17,973 nt of DNA from Gammaproteobacteria bacterium (lineage in GTDB: Bacteria; Pseudomonadota; Gammaproteobacteria; PS1; Pseudothioglobaceae). The notes under the pieces are model-generated. The model was given only the letters and a program-made list of their open reading frames with translations, was not told the origin of the DNA and did not search any database. The DNA is taken from the NCBI GenBank assembly GCA_029941485.1, contig JAPYOZ010000016.1, positions 1 to 17,973 on the forward strand, in the 5' to 3' direction. Both the position numbers and the translations under genes were made by a program. How positions within the stretch are numbered: position 1 is the first letter of the stretch; every line of letters begins with the position of its first letter. This document shows positions 14,190-17,973 of the stretch, in pieces.

Positions 14190-15889
14190 GTTCTATTTCT
14201 AGAAAGGCATATGCTGAGATGTATGGCCCTACAGTGGGTGACAAGGTTCGTCTAGGTGATACTGAACTTTATATTGAGGTTGAAAAGGATTTTACAACTT
14301 ATGGAGAAGAAGTAAAATTTGGTGGTGGTAAGGTGATTCGTGATGGTATGGGCCAGAGTCAATTATGCAGTAAAGATGTTGTTGATGTTGTTATTACCAA
14401 TGCACTTATTCTTGATCACTGGGGTATTATCAAAGCTGATATTGGTATTAAAGAGGGTCGTATTGCAGGCATTGGTAAAGCCGGAAACCCAGATACACAA
14501 CCAAACGTTACTATTGCAATTGGTGCAGGTACCGAGGTAATTGCTGCTGAAGGGCAAATTGTTACTGCAGGTGGTGTTGACGCACATATTCATTTTATTT
14601 GTCCACAGCAAGTTGAAGATGCATTAATGTCTGGTATCACAACAATGCTAGGTGGTGGTACAGGGCCCTCTGCAGGTACTAATGCTACAACATGTACTCC
14701 AGGACCATGGAATATACACAGAATGTTAGAAGCAGCAGAAGATTTACCAATGAACCTTGGGTTTATGGGTAAGGGTAACGTAAGCTTACCCAAGCCATTA
14801 GAAGAACAAGTGATGGCAGGTGCAATGGGGCTTAAGCTTCACGAAGATTGGGGTACAACGCCAGCAGCTATTGATAATTGCTTGTCAGTTGCTGAAAATT
14901 ATGACATTCAAGTCGCTATTCATACGGATACTTTAAACGAGTCAGGTTTTGTTGAAGATACTATTGCCGCTTTAAAAGGTCGAACCATACACACTTATCA
15001 CACAGAAGGTGCGGGTGGAGGGCACGCACCAGATATTATTAGAGCGTGTGGTTATAGTAATGTATTGCCTTCTTCTACAAATCCAACCAGACCTTATACT
15101 ATTAATACTGTGGATGAACATTTAGATATGCTGATGGTTTGTCATCATTTAGATCCGTCAATTGCAGAAGATGTTGCATTTGCTGAATCACGTATACGAC
15201 GAGAGACTATTGCAGCAGAGGATATTTTGCATGACTTAGGTGCTTTCTCAATGATTTCATCAGACTCTCAAGCAATGGGTCGAGTGGGAGAGGTCATTAC
15301 CAGAACATGGCAAACAGCCAATAAAATGAAAATTCAACGTGGACAATTGGAGGGAGATTCATCTACTAATGACAATCTTCGTGCCAAACGATACGTTGCT
15401 AAATATACGATTAATCCTGCCATTACTCATGGAATATCACATGAGGTAGGCTCAATAGAAGTCGGAAAATTAGCAGATTTAGTATTATGGAAGCCTAAAT
15501 TTTTTGGTGCAAAACCAGGGGTTATTATTAAAGGTGGCATGATTGTAGCCGCCCCAATGGGAGACCCAAATGCATCAATACCAACCCCTCAGCCAGTGCA
15601 TTATAGAAAGATGTTTGGTGCGCTGGGTGCGGCCAGACTAAATACTAGAATGACTTTTTTATCCCAAGCAAGTATTGATGCCGGTATTGTTGATCGACTC
15701 AGTCTTAGATCGTTAATAGGTGTAGTCAAATCTTGTAGATCTGTGACAAAATCATCAATGATTCATAACGATTATCAACCTAATATTGAAGTAGATTCTC
15801 AAACGTATGAAGTAAAGGCTGATGGGGTTTTATTGACTTGTGAGCCAGCAGCAGAACTGGCATTAGCGCAGAGATATTTTCTATTTTAA
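14186..15889 (+). CDS. ureC: Urease alpha subunit
   Basis: This is the catalytic subunit that hydrolyses urea to ammonia and carbamate with a two-nickel centre. The 567 residues equal the Klebsiella enzyme in length, and the active-site residues fall at the same numbers: H134 and H136 (DAHIHF), the carbamylated K217 (MGLKLHEDWG), H219, H246 (VAIHTDT), H272 (YHTEGAGGGH), C319 and H320 in the flap (MVCHHLD), and D360 (ISSDSQAMGR). Nothing needed for catalysis is missing. It overlaps ureAB by 4 bases, and ureE starts 2 bases after its stop. Confidence 0.98.
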   Translation: MSSISRKAYAEMYGPTVGDKVRLGDTELYIEVEKDFTTYGEEVKFGGGKVIRDGMGQSQLCSKDVVDVVITNALILDHWGIIKADIGIKEGRIAGIGKAGNPDTQPNVTIAIGAGTEVIAAEGQIVTAGGVDAHIHFICPQQVEDALMSGITTMLGGGTGPSAGTNATTCTPGPWNIHRMLEAAEDLPMNLGFMGKGNVSLPKPLEEQVMAGAMGLKLHEDWGTTPAAIDNCLSVAENYDIQVAIHTDTLNESGFVEDTIAALKGRTIHTYHTEGAGGGHAPDIIRACGYSNVLPSSTNPTRPYTINTVDEHLDMLMVCHHLDPSIAEDVAFAESRIRRETIAAEDILHDLGAFSMISSDSQAMGRVGEVITRTWQTANKMKIQRGQLEGDSSTNDNLRAKRYVAKYTINPAITHGISHEVGSIEVGKLADLVLWKPKFFGAKPGVIIKGGMIVAAPMGDPNASIPTPQPVHYRKMFGALGAARLNTRMTFLSQASIDAGIVDRLSLRSLIGVVKSCRSVTKSSMIHNDYQPNIEVDSQTYEVKADGVLLTCEPAAELALAQRYFLF

Positions 15890-15891
15890 CA

Positions 15892-16335
15892 ATGAAAGAA
15901 TTTATTCACAAAATACCTGTCTCTAATGCGATAGATGCAACTATTACTCTGACGTTAGAGCAAAGAGTGAAGAGTCGACTAAAAGCCCAATTAGATAATG
16001 GTGAGGATGTGGGTATTTTCATGCAAAGAGGTGGTGTTCTTGAGCACGGCGATCTAATTGAAACCGAAGATAATTTTGTTGTTAAAGTAGTTGCAGCCAC
16101 AGAATTATTATCATCGATCTATACTACTGATCCATTATTACTTGCGCGAACTTGTTATCATCTTGGTAATCGTCATGTTGAGCTTCAAATTACTCAAAAT
16201 AGTATTCATTATAGACACGACCATGTTCTGGATGAAATGGTCCAGAGTTTTGGATTAGATGTGATCTCAGAACAATTGCCTTTTTGTCCAGAAAAAGGTG
16301 CGTACACTTCGCATTCTGGCCATCATGAGCACTAA
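15892..16335 (+). CDS. ureE: Urease nickel chaperone UreE
   Basis: UreE is a nickel-binding metallochaperone that feeds UreG/urease. The 147-residue protein has an N-terminal peptide-binding domain (about 1-70, including FMQRGGVLEHGD) and a metal-binding domain with CYHLGNRHVELQI. H95 corresponds to the conserved interface nickel ligand. The C-terminus carries a short histidine tail, HSGHHEH (141-147), far shorter than that of Klebsiella UreE. Its last 11 bases overlap the preferred ureF start. Confidence 0.95.
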   Translation: MKEFIHKIPVSNAIDATITLTLEQRVKSRLKAQLDNGEDVGIFMQRGGVLEHGDLIETEDNFVVKVVAATELLSSIYTTDPLLLARTCYHLGNRHVELQITQNSIHYRHDHVLDEMVQSFGLDVISEQLPFCPEKGAYTSHSGHHEH

Positions 16336-17008
16336 CATTAATCAACTCGGTTTGTTGAGGCTGATGAGTCTAATGAGTCCAACTCTTCCCATTGGGGGCT
16401 TTACCTATTCTCAAGGTATTGAGAAAGCGGTTGAGGATCAATGGATAGTAGATGTTGATAGTGCTTATGAGTGGCTTAGTAAGCAATTACATTATGGCTT
16501 AACCTATACTGATTTACCTATTATGCTAAGATTGTATAACGCTTTTGAGAGTAACAATAAAGCAGAAGTTGTTCGCTGGGGGCAAGTATTGTTAGCCTGT
16601 CGTGAAACTCGAGAGTTAAGACAAGAAGAAGTTAATCGAGGTCGTGCATTAACCAAGGTTTTAGAAGCATTAGACAGTTCAGTGACGATAGGGTGGGAAG
16701 ATACAATCAGCACAAATCATTTGTCTGGATTTGCACTCATTAGTACGCATTGGAAAATAACCATCGCTGAATTGTTATTAGGCTATAGCTGGTCTTGGCT
16801 TGAAAACCAAGTGTCGGCCGTGGTAAAAATTATCCCACTGGGGCAAACTCAAGGTCAGCAATTATTGCATAAACTGATGCAATTGATTCCCGATATTGTC
16901 AATCAATCAATGATATTAACCGAAGAAAATATTGGCATGTCTCAGCCAGCACTAGCAATTGCAAGCAGCTTACACGAGACACAATACACAAGAATTTTTA
17001 GATCATAG
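16325..17008 (+). CDS. ureF: Urease accessory protein UreF
   Basis: UreF acts in the UreD-UreF-UreG activation complex and controls fidelity of nickel insertion. From ATG 16325 the protein has 227 residues, the usual length, starting MSTNINQLGLLRLMSLMSP. An in-frame ATG at 16298 would add MRTLRILAI and is less likely. The signature SPTLPIGGFTYSQGIE is at about residues 18-33, with RETRELRQEE and the C-terminal ENIGMSQPALAIASSLHE region also typical. It overlaps ureE by 11 bases and lies 9 bases before ureG. Confidence 0.94.
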   Translation: MSTNINQLGLLRLMSLMSPTLPIGGFTYSQGIEKAVEDQWIVDVDSAYEWLSKQLHYGLTYTDLPIMLRLYNAFESNNKAEVVRWGQVLLACRETRELRQEEVNRGRALTKVLEALDSSVTIGWEDTISTNHLSGFALISTHWKITIAELLLGYSWSWLENQVSAVVKIIPLGQTQGQQLLHKLMQLIPDIVNQSMILTEENIGMSQPALAIASSLHETQYTRIFRS

Positions 17009-17017
17009 GAGAAATAA

Positions 17018-17626
17018 GTGAATAATAAACAACCACTACGCATAGGTATTGGTGGCCCGGTAGGGTCTGGCAAAACTGCACTTTTAGATGTATTGTGTAA
17101 AGCAATGCGTGATACTTATCAAATTGCTGTTGTTACTAATGATATTTATACGCAAGAAGATGCAAAATTTTTAACAGCAAGCAATGCTCTAGATGCCGAT
17201 CGAATTATTGGCGTAGAAACGGGAGGTTGTCCCCATACTGCCATTAGAGAAGATGCATCGATGAATCTTGCCGCTATAGAAGATTTGAGCAACAGGTTTG
17301 ATGATTTAGACATTATTTTTGTTGAAAGCGGTGGAGATAACTTATCAGCAACTTTTAGTCCAGAATTGGCAGATATTACCATTTATGTTATTGATGTGGC
17401 GGAGGGTGAAAAAATTCCAAGAAAGGGTGGGCCAGGTATTACCCGTTCAGATTTGTTGGTGATTAACAAAATTGATTTAGCGCCTTATGTTGGTGCCTCA
17501 TTAGAGGTAATGGAAAGCGACACCAAAAGAATGAGAGGTGAGAAACCTTTTGTTTTTACTAATTTAAAAAAATCAGTCGGGGTGGATACAATCATTAGTT
17601 TTATTATCAAGGATGGCATGTTGTAA
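17018..17626 (+). CDS. ureG: Urease accessory GTPase UreG
   Basis: UreG is a SIMIBI-class GTPase that hydrolyses GTP to deliver nickel to apo-urease. The 202-residue protein has the P-loop GGPVGSGKT (12-20), the conserved nickel-site motif CPH (71-73) inside ETGGCPHTAIRED, the Walker B-like FVESGGDN segment (101-108) and the guanine-specificity motif NKID (150-153). The start is GTG at 17018, supported by AGGAG (17007-17011) and by alignment of the N-terminus; the next codons are AATAATAAA. It is the last gene of the locus, as no further plus-strand gene follows. Confidence 0.97.
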   Translation: MNNKQPLRIGIGGPVGSGKTALLDVLCKAMRDTYQIAVVTNDIYTQEDAKFLTASNALDADRIIGVETGGCPHTAIREDASMNLAAIEDLSNRFDDLDIIFVESGGDNLSATFSPELADITIYVIDVAEGEKIPRKGGPGITRSDLLVINKIDLAPYVGASLEVMESDTKRMRGEKPFVFTNLKKSVGVDTIISFIIKDGML

Positions 17627-17655
17627 ATTTAATGCTTTAGTGTAATAAAAAACCC

Positions 17656-17681
17656 AAAAATCACCTATTAAAGTGACTTTT
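17656..17681. terminator. Probable bidirectional terminator between ureG and the cytochrome gene
   Basis: AAAAATCAC (17656-17664) can pair with GTGACTTTT (17673-17681), with one bulged C and an 8-base loop. On the plus strand it ends in four T. On the minus strand it ends in TTTTT followed by GGG and another T-run, which fits better. The location between convergent genes supports the call; the stem itself is weak. Confidence 0.5.
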
Positions 17682-17716
17682 GAGTAGAGGAGGAGATTTT
17701 TATTTATTTGAATTCA

Positions 17717-17973
17717 CTACCAAGGAATGAAAAATTTATTAAACCAAGATTCATTGATAACAGTCACCTCTGCATTAACAGACTTATTATGTTTGAATAC
17801 ATAGTCGTTGCCTGAGGCTGATTGGTGGCATTTTATACAGCCTTCAACTTTTCCTGCTTTAAGCTGATCACCATTAGGTTTGTATTTTGCAAAGAACCAA
17901 TCTTTATTTTTAGGATTGTATCCTGAATCGTTAATATACGTGGCAAAATAATCATCATTAAGTCGTTGTAATT
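17717..17973 (-). CDS. Cytochrome P460-family c-type protein (partial, C-terminus only)
   Basis: The minus-strand frame is open from the right window edge to a TAG at 17717-17719, giving the last 84 residues. It contains DWFFAKYKPNGDQLKAGKVE followed by the haem c attachment motif CIKCH and then QSASGNDYVF, an arrangement I associate with the C-terminal end of the cytochrome P460 domain. Periplasmic members include enzymes that oxidise hydroxylamine or act on nitric oxide, but many are unstudied. The cross-linking lysine and signal peptide would lie outside the window, so activity cannot be judged. It converges on ureG and is probably unrelated to urease. Confidence 0.8.
   Translation of the reverse strand, partial: LQRLNDDYFATYINDSGYNPKNKDWFFAKYKPNGDQLKAGKVEGCIKCHQSASGNDYVFKHNKSVNAEVTVINESWFNKFFIPW

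Noticed and set aside
17686..17696. Shine-Dalgarno-like GAGGAGGAGA on the plus strand after ureG
   Set aside because: No start codon or open frame follows at a usable distance; it lies in the spacer between convergent genes.

Overview
The window reads as chromosomal DNA of an AT-rich gammaproteobacterium. The PdxB, Ung, ScsD-like, TPMT, Urt and Ure proteins are all of proteobacterial type. Together with the low GC, compact spacing and a cytochrome P460-type protein, they suggest a marine sulfur-oxidiser-like lineage such as SUP05/Thioglobus. That placement is inference from recall, not a database result.

Layout. Positions 1-2036 (minus strand) hold a tightly overlapped trio read in the order ScsD-like thioredoxin, ung, pdxB; pdxB is cut by the window edge. 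From 2240 onward almost everything is on the plus strand. A methionine-heptad membrane protein (2240-2707) comes first. Next are a thiopurine-type methyltransferase, a cold-shock-domain protein with a C-terminal membrane helix, and a lytic-transglycosylase-like lipoprotein. A Rieske ferredoxin overlaps a TrpD2/YbiB-like protein, and a secreted YwqK/MORN-repeat protein follows (5934-6572).

The 326 bases at 6573-6898 hold no convincing gene but are rich in structure: an 18-bp perfect tandem repeat, a hairpin with an ACGG loop, a 61-bp imperfect direct repeat 112 bp apart whose two internal dyads are intact in both copies, and three arms that can form either of two exclusive hairpins. This is the control region of the urea locus.

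Positions 6899-17626 form one urea acquisition and hydrolysis locus: urtA, a strong terminator, then urtBCDE, a 69-residue small membrane protein of unknown function, ureD, a fused ureAB, ureC, ureE, ureF and ureG. UrtA binds urea in the periplasm, UrtB/UrtC form the channel and UrtD/UrtE are the ATPases. UreAB and UreC form nickel urease, and UreD/E/F/G load the nickel. The expected outcome is scavenging of dilute urea to ammonium and CO2. Except for the terminator after urtA, genes are spaced from -11 to +20 bases, so they are probably co-transcribed.

A converging minus-strand gene at the right edge encodes the C-terminus of a cytochrome P460-family c-type protein.

The most interesting items are the structured leader upstream of urtA, the methionine-zipper protein, the membrane-anchored cold-shock protein overlapping a cell-wall lipoprotein gene, and the small unknown protein between urtE and ureD.
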